Numbered from the stretch's first letter, positions 1 to 6,668 are shown. The stretch is DNA of 16,440 nucleotides from JBEKZQ01 sp049509675 (GCA_049509675.1 JBEKZQ010000080.1:1-16440); one strand, 5' to 3'. A program made the numbers and translations. The notes: generated by a model from the letters alone, not told the origin.

Positions 1-1824
1 ACCGGGTCCGAAATCGACCAGGTGGTCGGCCGCCCGCATGGTGTCTTCGTCGTGCTCCACCACGATCACGGTGTTGCCCTGGTCGCGGAGTTGGGCCAGC
101 GTTTCCAGGAGCTTGTCGTTGTCGCGCGGGTGCAGGCCGACGGAAGGCTCGTCGAGGATATAGAGCACGCCCACCAGGCCGCAGCCGATCTGGCCGGCCA
201 GGCGGATGCGCTGCATTTCGCCTCCGGAAAGGCTGGGGGCCGTGCGATCCAGGGTCAGATAATCGAGCCCCACGTTGCGGAGGAACTCCAGCCGGCTGCG
301 GATCTCTTTCAGGGCCTCGGCGGCGATCGCCTGGCCGGTGGCGTCCAACTGCAAGGCGCTGAGGAACTGCTCGGCGCGGGTCACCGGCAGCGCGCACAAC
401 TCGGGAAGCGAGCGCTGCGGATGGTCCTGGCAGGGCGGCGCGGCGGAGGTGAGTCGCACGGCGCAGGCCTGCGGATTGAGCCGCCGGCCTTCGCAGCGCG
501 TGCAGCCGAGGATCCGCATGTATTTTTCCAACTGCCGCCGTTGCGGCCGGCTGCGGGTGGTGCGGTACTGGTCGAGGAGCTTGGGAACCACGCCCTCGAA
601 GCGGCCGCCCCATTTGTAGCCGGAAGGCCCGCTCCGCCAGGTGAAGGTGACGTGGTCTTCGCCGGTGCCCCAAAGCAGCCCGCGGCGCGCCCGGGGGTCC
701 AACTCTTCCCAGGCGGTCTCCAGCACTGTGCCCGGGGGCAGGCCGTATTTCCGCTCCAGGTTCTCGGCCACGCCGCGATAGATGTGCCGCCGCCAACGCC
801 CCATCTCCTGCCAACGCCCCAGCAGTTCGATGCACCCCTGCTGGAAGGATCGGCCCGGATCGGGAATCAGTTCTTGCGGATCGAAGGTGTAGATCTGGCC
901 CAGCCCGTCGCACTGCGGACACATGCCCTGCGGACTGTTGAAACTGAACAACTGCGGACTGGGCGGCTCGAAGCTCAGGCGGCAGTAGGTGCAGGCGTAA
1001 TGGGCCGAAAAGGGCCGGTCGGCGTGCGTGCCCTCGGGCTGTGCCTCGTCGTCGCTGCCGCCGGTCGGCTTCCGCCCCCCGCGCGCCGGAGCCTCGATCC
1101 CGTCGCCCTCGACGGCCACGATCAGATTGCCTTCGCCCAGGCGGAGGGCCATTTCCACCGCTTCCGCCAAGCGGGGGCGGCTCTTGGGCCCGGCCACAAG
1201 GCGATCGATCACCAACTCGATGTTGTGCCGCATCTGCCGGTCCAGACGCAAATCGTCGCTCAAGCGGACCACGCGGCCATCGACCCTGGCCCGGGCGAAA
1301 CCTTGCTTCAACAGGTCCGCGAACAGGTCGCGGTACTCGCCCTTCTGGCCGCGGATCAACGGCGCCAGCACCAGCAGCCGCGTGCCGGCCGCCAGCGACG
1401 CGATCTGCTCGATGATCTGCTCGCGCGTCTGGGCCGTGATCGGCCGGTCGCACTGCGGGCAGTGTCCCGTGCCGGCGCGGGCGTAGAGAACGCGCAGGTA
1501 GTCATAGATCTCGGTGATCGTGCCCACCGTGGAGCGGGGGTTCTGACCGCTCGATTTCTGCGAGATGGAGATCGAGGGGCTCAGCCCGGCGATGCGGTCG
1601 ACGTCCGGCTTGGGCATCTGGCCGAGAAACTGCCGGGCGAAGCTGGAAAGGCTTTCCACGTAGCGGCGCTGGCCCTCGGCGTAGAGGGTATCGAAGGCCA
1701 GCGAGCTTTTCCCCGAGCCGCTCACGCCCGTGAAGCATATAAGCCGGTTCCGCGGCAGCACCAGGTGTACGTCGCGCAGGTTGTGCTCGCGAGCACCCTC
1801 GATCAGGATATCGGAATCAGCCAT
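1..1824 (-). CDS. uvrA: Excinuclease ABC subunit A, 5' part (runs off the left edge)
   Basis: UvrA is the damage-recognising ATPase of nucleotide excision repair; it dimerises, binds UvrB and loads it on lesions in the cytoplasm. The 608 visible residues begin MADSDILIEGAREHNL and carry Walker A (GVSGSGKS, residues 33-40), the QKSSGQNPRSTVGT stretch, a four-Cys zinc module (ACTYC and MCPQCDG), the ABC signature LSGGEMQRIRLAGQ, Walker B (VLYILDEPSVGLHPRDN) and the H-loop VVEHDED. This is the complete N-terminal ATPase with its insertions; the second ATPase lies outside the window. A charged, Gly-rich insertion (around GGRKPTGGSDDEAQPEG) precedes the zinc module. The start is the first ATG of the conserved frame and has no clear ribosome-binding site. 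The family assignment is firm. The full length cannot be judged, and planctomycete UvrA proteins can be unusually long. Confidence 0.97.
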   Translation of the reverse strand, partial: MADSDILIEGAREHNLRDVHLVLPRNRLICFTGVSGSGKSSLAFDTLYAEGQRRYVESLSSFARQFLGQMPKPDVDRIAGLSPSISISQKSSGQNPRSTVGTITEIYDYLRVLYARAGTGHCPQCDRPITAQTREQIIEQIASLAAGTRLLVLAPLIRGQKGEYRDLFADLLKQGFARARVDGRVVRLSDDLRLDRQMRHNIELVIDRLVAGPKSRPRLAEAVEMALRLGEGNLIVAVEGDGIEAPARGGRKPTGGSDDEAQPEGTHADRPFSAHYACTYCRLSFEPPSPQLFSFNSPQGMCPQCDGLGQIYTFDPQELIPDPGRSFQQGCIELLGRWQEMGRWRRHIYRGVAENLERKYGLPPGTVLETAWEELDPRARRGLLWGTGEDHVTFTWRSGPSGYKWGGRFEGVVPKLLDQYRTTRSRPQRRQLEKYMRILGCTRCEGRRLNPQACAVRLTSAAPPCQDHPQRSLPELCALPVTRAEQFLSALQLDATGQAIAAEALKEIRSRLEFLRNVGLDYLTLDRTAPSLSGGEMQRIRLAGQIGCGLVGVLYILDEPSVGLHPRDNDKLLETLAQLRDQGNTVIVVEHDEDTMRAADHLVDFGPG

Positions 1825-1860
1825 AGGGATTGCGCGGCGACGGTCGGGGGTAAACCTATC

Positions 1861-1890
1861 ATTTTAGGTCAGCGCGCCCGTTGCCGGCAA
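1861..1890 (-). promoter_or_regulatory. Candidate sigma70-type promoter of uvrA
   Basis: Read on the minus strand, TTGCCG (1890-1885) and TAAAAT (1866-1861) are separated by 18 bp. Transcription would start about 30 nt before the uvrA ATG. No LexA-type palindrome was noticed, so SOS control is not supported by what is visible. Pattern match by eye only. Confidence 0.4.
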
Positions 1891-1956
1891 CCCGGTCGCA
1901 AGGCGGGAAGCGGCACAGTTTGCCCGAAAGTCTTGCGGAGTAAAGGGAACTTTAGA

Positions 1957-1984
1957 TTGACAAAACGGCAAGAACCTGTACGAT
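1957..1984 (+). promoter_or_regulatory. Candidate promoter reading toward the proteasome-like fragment
   Basis: A consensus -35 box TTGACA (1957-1962) is followed after 16 bp by TACGAT (1979-1984). It points away from uvrA toward the broken Ntn-hydrolase-like gene, leaving about 100 nt of leader before the likely ATG at 2095. It may be a relic of the promoter of the once-intact gene. Confidence 0.35.
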
Positions 1985-2094
1985 AGGCTAGAAAGGGGGT
2001 GCGGTCAGGAACAGTAACGCTAGGATGCGTTGGGAGCCTGCTGACTGGCCGCGAAAGGACATGGCACATACCCCTCGCTCTACCCGGCGCAACA

Positions 2095-2280
2095 ATGACC
2101 ATTGCGGCCTGCTACCGTTGCACCGAAGGGATTGTGCTGGGGTCTGACAGCACCACCACCTACTTCGTTGGCACGCCACAAAACCCTAGGCATTTCAACT
2201 GCGCCCAAAAAGTCTTCGAGATTGGCGAAAACAGTACCTTAGGTATTGTTACCTGCGGGGACATCAGGGTCAGACTTTAA
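2095..2280 (+). pseudogene. Truncated proteasome-like (Ntn-hydrolase) protein remnant
   Basis: The frame from the ATG at 2095 encodes about 61 residues (MTIAACYRCTEGIVLGSDSTTTYF, then NCAQKVFEIGENSTLGIVTCGD, in order). This resembles the N-terminus of bacterial hypothetical proteins related to proteasome beta-type Ntn hydrolases, in which the chain continues for more than 100 residues after the 'LGIVT' strand. Here the similarity stops at about position 2255, exactly where a GGGGACA sequence begins, and the frame ends a few codons later at a TAA. The same frame is open upstream to 1999, but those residues do not resemble the family and there is no clear ribosome-binding site at either start. 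The most likely reading is a gene fragment left after an insertion or deletion. An expressed small protein cannot be excluded. Confidence 0.6.
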
Positions 2281-2343
2281 CTGATAACCGAAATCATCTG
2301 TTGGTATAACTGCGCGACGACGTCGGAGAGGACGAATAAAGGA

Positions 2344-2383
2344 CCGGGTGGCCCAGAGCGGTTTCCCGCCCGGGGCCACCCGG
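2344..2383 (-). terminator. Hairpin terminator candidate of the membrane protein/wHTH operon
   Basis: Perfect 11-bp arms CCGGGTGGCCC (2344-2354) and GGGCCACCCGG (2373-2383) enclose an 18-nt loop. The hairpin lies 17 bp beyond the wHTH stop codon. On the minus strand a short T-rich run (TCCTTTATT) follows, compatible with intrinsic termination, although the U-tract is poor. Confidence 0.5.
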
Positions 2384-2386
2384 CCG

Positions 2387-2410
2387 CTTTATCGGTTCCT
2401 TTATCGGTTC
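2387..2410. repeat. Tandem 12-bp duplication spanning the wHTH stop codon
   Basis: CTTTATCGGTTC occurs twice head to tail (2387-2398 and 2399-2410). On the minus strand each copy encodes Asn-Arg-stop plus two bases. The gene therefore ends in the first copy it meets and carries a spare identical end behind it. This looks like a simple slippage duplication. Confidence 0.8.
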
Positions 2411-2706
2411 ATCGCCAGCAAGAGCCGTTGAAGAGTATCGAGATAGTGGGCAAGGGCCGCTCGTCCCTTCTTCGTCAAATGGTAGGTCGTCTTCGGGCGA
2501 CGGCCAACGAAGGACTTTTCGCCTCGGATGTACTCGGCCTCTTCTAGTTTCTGAAGTTGCAGGCCCAAGCTGCCGTCCGCTACTTCCAGCCTCTTCTTCA
2601 GGATCGTGAAGTCGTGAGGCCCGTCAAGTTGCAGCGCAGTCAGCACAGCCAACCGCAAGGGGCCATGAACGGTAGTGTCGAGGCCGTTGAAATCAATCGG
2701 ACGCAT
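2401..2706 (-). CDS. Winged-helix DNA-binding regulator (HTH_34-like)
   Basis: A 101-residue single-domain protein that looks like a small ArsR/MarR-like winged-helix repressor of the HTH_34 type. LRLAVLTALQLDGPHDF forms the first helices. TILKKRLEVADGSLGLQLQKLEEAEYI (about residues 34-60) is the helix-turn-helix with its recognition helix. GEKSFVGRRPKTTYHLTKKGRAAL (about 62-85) is the wing and following helix, and a C-terminal helix could support dimerisation. Its ATG (2706) lies inside the end of the upstream membrane-protein gene, overlapping by 14 bp, so the two are almost certainly translated together. Proteins of this type are often encoded beside membrane proteins, but the ligand or signal is unknown. 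The palindrome over the operon promoter is the natural candidate operator, implying autoregulation (inference). Confidence 0.85.
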   Translation of the reverse strand: MRPIDFNGLDTTVHGPLRLAVLTALQLDGPHDFTILKKRLEVADGSLGLQLQKLEEAEYIRGEKSFVGRRPKTTYHLTKKGRAALAHYLDTLQRLLLAMNR

Positions 2707-3319
2707 GGTGCGTCACCGTCTTCCGCAGTTGGTCCCATTGGATCGCAACGCTTGTCAGGTAGCCAACGGCCATGAAGCAATGAGCGAGGGGATAGCTGTA
2801 ATGCCGGTCGAGAACCGGGAGCAGCATCCCGGCCAGCAAGACAGAGACGGCCAGGCCGAGGCAGTAGTGTCGCTGCCGGCTTCTCAGGGCCGCGCGAACC
2901 AAGAGCAACGAGAAGCCGAAGAGCAGGCAAATGCTGGTGGCATATAAAGCGGCGGTTCGAGCCGTTCCTACGGCCGGGCCGAGGAAAGTCGCTAACGAGT
3001 AACCGCACGCAGCCACCCACACGACACCATAGACGCTGACCGATAAGGCTACCTGCATTGCCATTTCAGGGCTGGGATTGGCCGTGCGGCGAGATTGCAG
3101 AAAAAGCCCTACCGGCCACAGGAACAGGATCGCAGCGAACGGGAGGAGTTGGTGCGCGTCGGCTTCGACCAGCAGGCTGACGACCGCCGCAGCAATCGCT
3201 GAAATGGTGAGGAGGATGCCGCAGGCCAACACCCCCCTATCGAATGGCATACGCAACCCCATCGCCCGCTGCACGACATCGAGGTCGGTTCTGATGCGAG
3301 TCAGGTCGGGTTCCAACAT
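2693..3319 (-). CDS. Six-pass integral membrane protein of unknown function, paired with wHTH regulator
   Basis: A 208-residue protein with a short charged N-terminus (MLEPDLTRIRTDLDVVQRAMG) followed by about six hydrophobic segments. Examples are LACGILLTISAIAAAVVSLL (about 31-50), LLPFAAILFLWPVGLFLQ, SVYGVVWVAACGYSLATFL, ALYATSICLLFGFSLLLVR, CLGLAVSVLLAGMLLPVL and CFMAVGYLTSVAIQW. No catalytic motif was recognised. The ATG at 3319 is preceded by a good ribosome-binding site (AGGAGAG, about 8 nt away). It is the first gene of a two-gene operon and overlaps the regulator by 14 bp. Such small membrane proteins coupled to HTH_34-type regulators recur in bacteria, but I know of no established function. 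It might be a sensor partner or the regulated target. Confidence 0.75.
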   Translation of the reverse strand: MLEPDLTRIRTDLDVVQRAMGLRMPFDRGVLACGILLTISAIAAAVVSLLVEADAHQLLPFAAILFLWPVGLFLQSRRTANPSPEMAMQVALSVSVYGVVWVAACGYSLATFLGPAVGTARTAALYATSICLLFGFSLLLVRAALRSRQRHYCLGLAVSVLLAGMLLPVLDRHYSYPLAHCFMAVGYLTSVAIQWDQLRKTVTHHASD

Positions 3320-3362
3320 GGCTTTTCTCTCCTAGGCACGGGACTTTGCTCAAACAGACAGG

Positions 3363-3383
3363 ATACTCAATACATTTGAGTAT
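3363..3383. promoter_or_regulatory. Perfect palindrome, candidate operator of the wHTH regulator
   Basis: The sequence is ATACTCAA-TACAT-TTGAGTAT: two exact 8-bp arms around a 5-bp centre. On the minus strand it covers five of the six -10 bases of the operon promoter (3384-3379). A dimeric repressor bound here would occlude RNA polymerase. The half-site and spacing suit a small winged-helix dimer such as the operon's own second product; this last step is inference. Confidence 0.7.
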
Positions 3384-3407
3384 ACAGGCCCGCAATTATT
3401 CCGTCAA
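3379..3407 (-). promoter_or_regulatory. Near-consensus sigma70-type promoter of the membrane protein/wHTH operon
   Basis: On the minus strand TTGACG (3407-3402) and TATACT (3384-3379) are separated by exactly 17 bp, matching consensus at 5 of 6 positions in each box. Transcription would begin about 50 nt before the ATG at 3319. The -10 box lies within the perfect palindrome, so this strong promoter is probably held off by a repressor. Confidence 0.75.
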
Positions 3408-3597
3408 GGGCCGTATCGTCGAAGCGGTAGCTAAAGGGTTGTGTTCTGCGATCCTGCCATGCTTCAATTAGCGGCTCGGATCGCCGTTGCGGGGACACGA
3501 GGGCCGGCTAGCAGGCGGTCTTGATTTATCACCTCCGAGGAAACGAACGTGCCGTTAAAGAGGTAATTGGTAGATCCCCGACCTGGAGTAAAAAGGG

Positions 3598-3681
3598 GGG
3601 GACAGGCGCATATATTGGAGAATCTGGGTAAACTAATCTCGTTAACATTGTCCAGAGTACCCAGTATATGCGCCTGTCCCC
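3598..3681. repeat. REPIN-like inverted repeat (GGGGACAGG arms)
   Basis: Exact 17-bp outer arms lie at 3598-3614 (GGGGACAGGCGCATATA) and 3665-3681. A second inner inverted pair, CTGGGTA (3624-3630) and TACCCAG (3658-3664), is placed so that the 84-nt element can fold into one long imperfect hairpin. The GGGGACAGG start matches the element at 12439-12515, so the two belong to one family. Such paired palindromes resemble REPINs mobilised by RAYT transposases (TnpA_REP); no RAYT gene is present in this window. The surrounding gap (about 3410-3800) has no convincing gene. Confidence 0.75.
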
Positions 3682-3704
3682 TTCGTTCACTCCCTTTGTT
3701 CACT

Positions 3705-3733
3705 TTGACATCGCCAGAGGCCACAACAATACT
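3705..3733 (+). promoter_or_regulatory. Candidate promoter of the secreted glycoside hydrolase
   Basis: A consensus -35 box TTGACA (3705-3710) is followed after 17 bp by AATACT (3728-3733), which matches 4 of 6 positions. It would give a leader of about 90 nt before the ATG at 3830. It begins 24 bp after the REPIN-like element. Confidence 0.35.
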
Positions 3734-3829
3734 AAACCTCGTCGCGAGGCCGTTGCGGGGGCCAGTGGCTACGACAATGGCAATGACCCAGTGAATCGGA
3801 ACTGCAAAACCAACCAGGAGCTGTCGCCA

Positions 3830-5365
3830 ATGAAGTTCATTCAATCACCACGGCGCTCGGGAACAACGCTTTTCTACGCATGCAGTTGTCTGTTTCTGGG
3901 ATTTTCGCTTTCTGCAAGCGCTGAGGTGGTCTCCTACGGCGGCCTGCACATGAGTCCCGCCAGCCAGGCGTTTTCCGTGAAAGTCAATGGGCAGCCGGTG
4001 TTCACCCACAGCTTCATGAACTACGACTACGCGCATTTCGCCTTTTCCGGGACGGCCAAAGTAGAAGTGACGTTCAAGGATAGGATCACCAGCGGCGTGG
4101 CCGTCACGCCTTCGAAATACAAGATCACGCCGACCATTAGCGGGAAGACATTTGCCTTCACTTTGCAGGGGCCGCGCAAACTTTTCATCCGCACGAACGT
4201 GCGGGAGTTTTCCAGCTATTGGTCCAGCGCACACGACCATCACTTCCTGGTCCTGTTTGCGGATCCCTTGGAAACGAACCCTCCCGTGCCCGGCCAGGCG
4301 AACACCGTGTCGGTTGTGGATCATGGGGCCGACAAGAGCGGTGCGCAGGACTCGGCCGCGGCCATCAACGCCGCAATCAAGGCCTGTCCCAAGCATGGAA
4401 CCGTCTACGTGCCGGCGGGCAAGTATCGGCTCGATTCCACCGTCGATTTGGACACTCCGGACATGACGTTTTATCTTGAGGGCGACGCCTTCCTGCAAAA
4501 GCCCCACGGGCCAGGCGCAGTTGTTCTCAGGGCCGACGGGGTGACCGTCAAGGGCCGCGGCACCATCGAGGCCGATTCGTATGCCATGCGCAGCGCAGGC
4601 CGTCGCGACCGACCGGTCCGTAATTTCTTGCTCGAAGACGTCGTTCTCCGCGACAGCCACGTATCGACCAAGGGCGAGTTTCACATGATGGCCCGATTCA
4701 CCCTCAACGAGTTTCAAATCAGAAACATCAAGGCCCTGGGATGCCCGCAAGACGAGACCTACGGGAAGCAGCGGGACGGCTTTGCTCTGGACGACACCAC
4801 CAACGGCGTGGTTGACAGCATATTCTCGTGGTCGGGGGACGACGCCTTCTACGTCTGGTCACGAAATCGGCCCTCGGAGAACATACTCGTTAAGAACTGC
4901 TTGTTTCGGGCAGAGGGCGGAGCTGCGGCGATGAAGGACATGTCTTTGCTGTTGGTCAGAAACCTGCACTTCGTCGACTGCGTAAGCTTGCACGGCGCAC
5001 TGGAGGTCGATAGCCCAAAGGCCACGGGAGCGCAGGAGGACATCCTTTTCAAGAACATTGATGTCGAGGAAATGGCCAATCTCGACGTCGCCGGCGTGTT
5101 CGGCACGAAGGTACTGGAGGCCGACGTGCGTGCCGTTTTCGAGAACGTCAATTTTCTTACCATCTGGCCCCGCCACTCCTCTGCCCGTGCAGACTCTTTG
5201 TACGACGGCAGCCACTTCATCGTCAAGGCAACCGATAAGGTCAACGTCCAGTTCAAGGGCCTCAAGGTCAAAGGGCAGGTGATAACCAGCCGCGAACAAC
5301 TGGCGCCGGCGGGCTTTCAGGTGATCTGGGAAGGCTCACCGAACATCGGCTTCAGTGCAGAGTAG
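3830..5365 (+). CDS. Secreted right-handed beta-helix glycoside hydrolase (GH28/GH49-like)
   Basis: A 511-residue exported protein. The signal peptide covers about residues 1-31 (basic start, then LFYACSCLFLGFSLSASA). An N-terminal beta-rich region runs to about 150, of the kind that precedes the helix in dextranase-like GH49 enzymes. SVVDHGADKSGAQDSAAAI opens a pectate-lyase-3/GH28-type parallel beta-helix with strand repeats to the C-terminus. The likely active site matches the GH28 pattern: RDGFALDD (Asp316) followed about 20 residues later by GDD (336-338). This supports hydrolysis of a polysaccharide such as a pectin-like or dextran-like glucan, but the substrate cannot be read from the sequence. 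The start at 3830 is chosen for its ribosome-binding site (AGGAG, 9 nt upstream) and the signal peptide; the frame is open further upstream but not protein-like. No partner carbohydrate genes adjoin it. Confidence 0.75.
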   Translation: MKFIQSPRRSGTTLFYACSCLFLGFSLSASAEVVSYGGLHMSPASQAFSVKVNGQPVFTHSFMNYDYAHFAFSGTAKVEVTFKDRITSGVAVTPSKYKITPTISGKTFAFTLQGPRKLFIRTNVREFSSYWSSAHDHHFLVLFADPLETNPPVPGQANTVSVVDHGADKSGAQDSAAAINAAIKACPKHGTVYVPAGKYRLDSTVDLDTPDMTFYLEGDAFLQKPHGPGAVVLRADGVTVKGRGTIEADSYAMRSAGRRDRPVRNFLLEDVVLRDSHVSTKGEFHMMARFTLNEFQIRNIKALGCPQDETYGKQRDGFALDDTTNGVVDSIFSWSGDDAFYVWSRNRPSENILVKNCLFRAEGGAAAMKDMSLLLVRNLHFVDCVSLHGALEVDSPKATGAQEDILFKNIDVEEMANLDVAGVFGTKVLEADVRAVFENVNFLTIWPRHSSARADSLYDGSHFIVKATDKVNVQFKGLKVKGQVITSREQLAPAGFQVIWEGSPNIGFSAE

Positions 5366-5387
5366 GGGGCGGATAGGCGACGGCGTT

Positions 5388-5600
5388 GGGTGCCACTGGC
5401 TCCGCCAGTGCTCTTGTATGCCGGTTCTTGCAGCATTGAAGCGCCGGAAACCTCGCCGCGTCGTTCGTCGGCGAAACTGGAATCTATTCGCAGCGCGGAA
5501 CGGCTGTGGGCGGCCGATCTCTCTCGCACGCCACTATTTTGGCAACTTCTCACCGCAAGAGCCCTCAAAAGAACACTGGCAAAGCCAGTGGCAGCCGGCG
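5388..5600. repeat. MITE-like dispersed repeat, copy 1 (complete)
   Basis: A copy of about 210 bp, starting GGGTGCCACTGGC and ending CCAGTGGCAGCCGGCG. It has 24-bp terminal inverted repeats (5391-5414 and 5570-5593) that differ at only three positions. Each end is itself a hairpin: CACTGGC-TCC-GCCAGTG at the left and CACTGGC-AAA-GCCAGTG at the right. It matches copy 3 (9748-9961) with roughly ten differences by eye. The interior holds no plausible protein gene. It lies 22 bp after the glycoside hydrolase stop codon. The lack of coding capacity and the inverted termini suggest a non-autonomous element or REP-derived sequence. The mobilising enzyme is unknown. Confidence 0.85.
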
Positions 5601-5614
5601 CAGCGCAGGCCGGG

Positions 5615-5638
5615 CATGTCCACGCAAGTGTGGACATG
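5615..5638. terminator. Hairpin between convergent genes (possible terminator)
   Basis: Perfect 9-bp arms CATGTCCAC (5615-5623) and GTGGACATG (5630-5638) enclose a 6-nt loop. The hairpin is downstream of the PIN toxin gene on the minus strand and beyond repeat copy 1 on the plus strand. No T-run follows on either strand, so it may stabilise a 3' end rather than terminate transcription. Confidence 0.4.
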
Positions 5639-5679
5639 GCAGCCAGCGGCCCGCATTTGTGAACCGCGGGCGCGACGGA

Positions 5680-6117
5680 CTACGCTTTCCGCAGCCGTAC
5701 CAATAGCTCCACATCATCCATGATTTCGATCATCCGCGCGCGACAGTAATCCTGCACCTGGTTCTCATAGAAGTGGTGGTCGAGCGTGCAGATTACGTCG
5801 GCCCTTCCCGCGACAGCAACAGCGACGATCAAGTCGTCATCCGGATCGCCTGGCACCACTCGCGGCACCGGCTTCGGCAATGAGATCAACCTCCCGCCAG
5901 CTTCGATGCTCCCAACGAACTCTGCAATGTCTGTCTCACTGCGTCGGTTCACGCGACGCACCCAGTCGCGCCCAAGCACCCCGGAAAGTTCATCGAGTAG
6001 TTCCGATGACACAAGCAACGTGTGGCCCGTTGAGATCCGCTCAAACAATTCTCCTGCGGGCCCGAAAGGAGAGGCCGCAGCCCGCGCCAAAATATTGGTA
6101 TCGAGGACCGCACGCAT
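5680..6117 (-). CDS. PIN-domain toxin (COG1569-type RNase) of a toxin-antitoxin pair
   Basis: A 145-residue PIN nuclease, the fold of VapC-like toxins that cut RNA. The start MRAVLDTNIL gives the first metal-binding Asp (D6). SSELLDEL supplies the second acidic residue (about E43). GDPDDDLIVAVA (residues 90-101) holds the third, and ICTLDHHF the fourth (D113). Length and motif order fit the 'putative toxin component, PIN family' group (COG1569/TIGR00305) rather than classical VapC. Its ATG overlaps the antitoxin stop codon by one base (TAATG), so translation is coupled and the partner is made first. The RNA target cannot be predicted. All four acidic positions are present, so it is probably active. 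Confidence 0.88.
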   Translation of the reverse strand: MRAVLDTNILARAAASPFGPAGELFERISTGHTLLVSSELLDELSGVLGRDWVRRVNRRSETDIAEFVGSIEAGGRLISLPKPVPRVVPGDPDDDLIVAVAVAGRADVICTLDHHFYENQVQDYCRARMIEIMDDVELLVRLRKA

Positions 6118-6407
6118 TACGGCTTGGAATGCCTTTCGCGGCGAACATCGCGAACCGCTTCCTCGATCGCGGCATTGGCCTCCTCCTCCGTGATACCTTG
6201 CGCCCTCGCCGCTTCTCTCCCTTGGCGCGCGATCTCTACGGCCCGACTCATTGCCGCTCGACGGGTCGCCTGATCGGGCTCCTCCTCAAGATCGACCACG
6301 CGGATGATGACCCGTTGATTCTCCTGAAGGGCATGACCGACGACCGACTCGTAAAGGCGGCGTTCATCCGATTCAAGGCTCTTGACGTCACGTGCGATCG
6401 ATTCCAT
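6117..6407 (-). CDS. Antitoxin partner of the PIN toxin
   Basis: A 96-residue, strongly charged protein. The N-terminal half (SLESDERRLYESVVGHALQENQRVIIRVVDLEE) is reminiscent of small proteins found before COG1569 PIN toxins. The C-terminal half is helical and ends with EEEANAAIEEAVRDVRRERHSK, the 'EEA-AAI-EA---VR' tail typical of these partners. It probably binds and inactivates the toxin, and may regulate the operon. The role is inferred from position (first gene, one-base overlap) and this resemblance. No ribosome-binding site precedes the ATG, and a weak promoter lies immediately upstream, so the message may be leaderless. Confidence 0.75.
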   Translation of the reverse strand: MESIARDVKSLESDERRLYESVVGHALQENQRVIIRVVDLEEEPDQATRRAAMSRAVEIARQGREAARAQGITEEEANAAIEEAVRDVRRERHSKP

Positions 6408-6413
6408 ACCAGT

Positions 6414-6442
6414 ATCTTAGGTTAGGCAAGGTCCCAATGCAA
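6414..6442 (-). promoter_or_regulatory. Weak candidate promoter of the toxin-antitoxin operon
   Basis: On the minus strand TTGCAT (6442-6437) and TAAGAT (6419-6414) are separated by 17 bp. Transcription would then start at or within a base or two of the antitoxin ATG (6407), giving a leaderless mRNA. This agrees with the missing ribosome-binding site, but both boxes are only partial matches. Confidence 0.25.
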
Positions 6443-6507
6443 CAGCCAAATCATGCACCCGACGTCAACATTCTGTCGATTTTGGCATGCATCTGCGCAG
6501 GGTACTG

Positions 6508-6668
6508 GCCAGTGGCGCAGGGTGCCACTGGCTCCGCCAGTGCTCTTCTACGCCGTTTTCTTGCGGCATTGAAGCGCCGGAAACCTGCCCGCGTCGTTCG
6601 TCGGCGAACATGGAATCTATCCACAGGGCGGAACAGCCGTCGGCGGCCGACCTGTCTCGGACGCCACT
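6508..6668. repeat. MITE-like dispersed repeat, copy 2 (3'-degenerate)
   Basis: From 6520 the sequence follows copy 1 through the left hairpin (CACTGGC-TCC-GCCAGTG) and most of the interior, then diverges after about 6668. The right terminal inverted repeat is missing. Just before it, GCCAGTGGC (6508-6516) pairs perfectly with GCCACTGGC (6524-6532), so an extra inverted half-end has been joined to the left end. It lies between the antitoxin gene and the end of the large membrane-protein gene. Confidence 0.8.

Noticed and set aside
22..1986. Open frame of 654 codons on the plus strand
   Set aside because: It is the antisense of uvrA, whose conserved motifs occur on the minus strand. The composition (Ala, Gly, Arg, Leu, His) is that of a GC-driven shadow.
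3464..3844. 126-codon minus-strand frame over the REPIN-like element
   Set aside because: It crosses a palindrome and the start of the glycoside hydrolase, and has no protein-like character.
3845..4750. 301-codon frame on the minus strand
   Set aside because: Antisense of the secreted glycoside hydrolase, with no recognisable protein features.
5317..5637. Short frames inside the repeat copies, similar between copies 1 and 3
   Set aside because: They are similar only because the DNA is repeated; starts and ends differ between copies and none has a ribosome-binding site. A repeated small protein is not supported.
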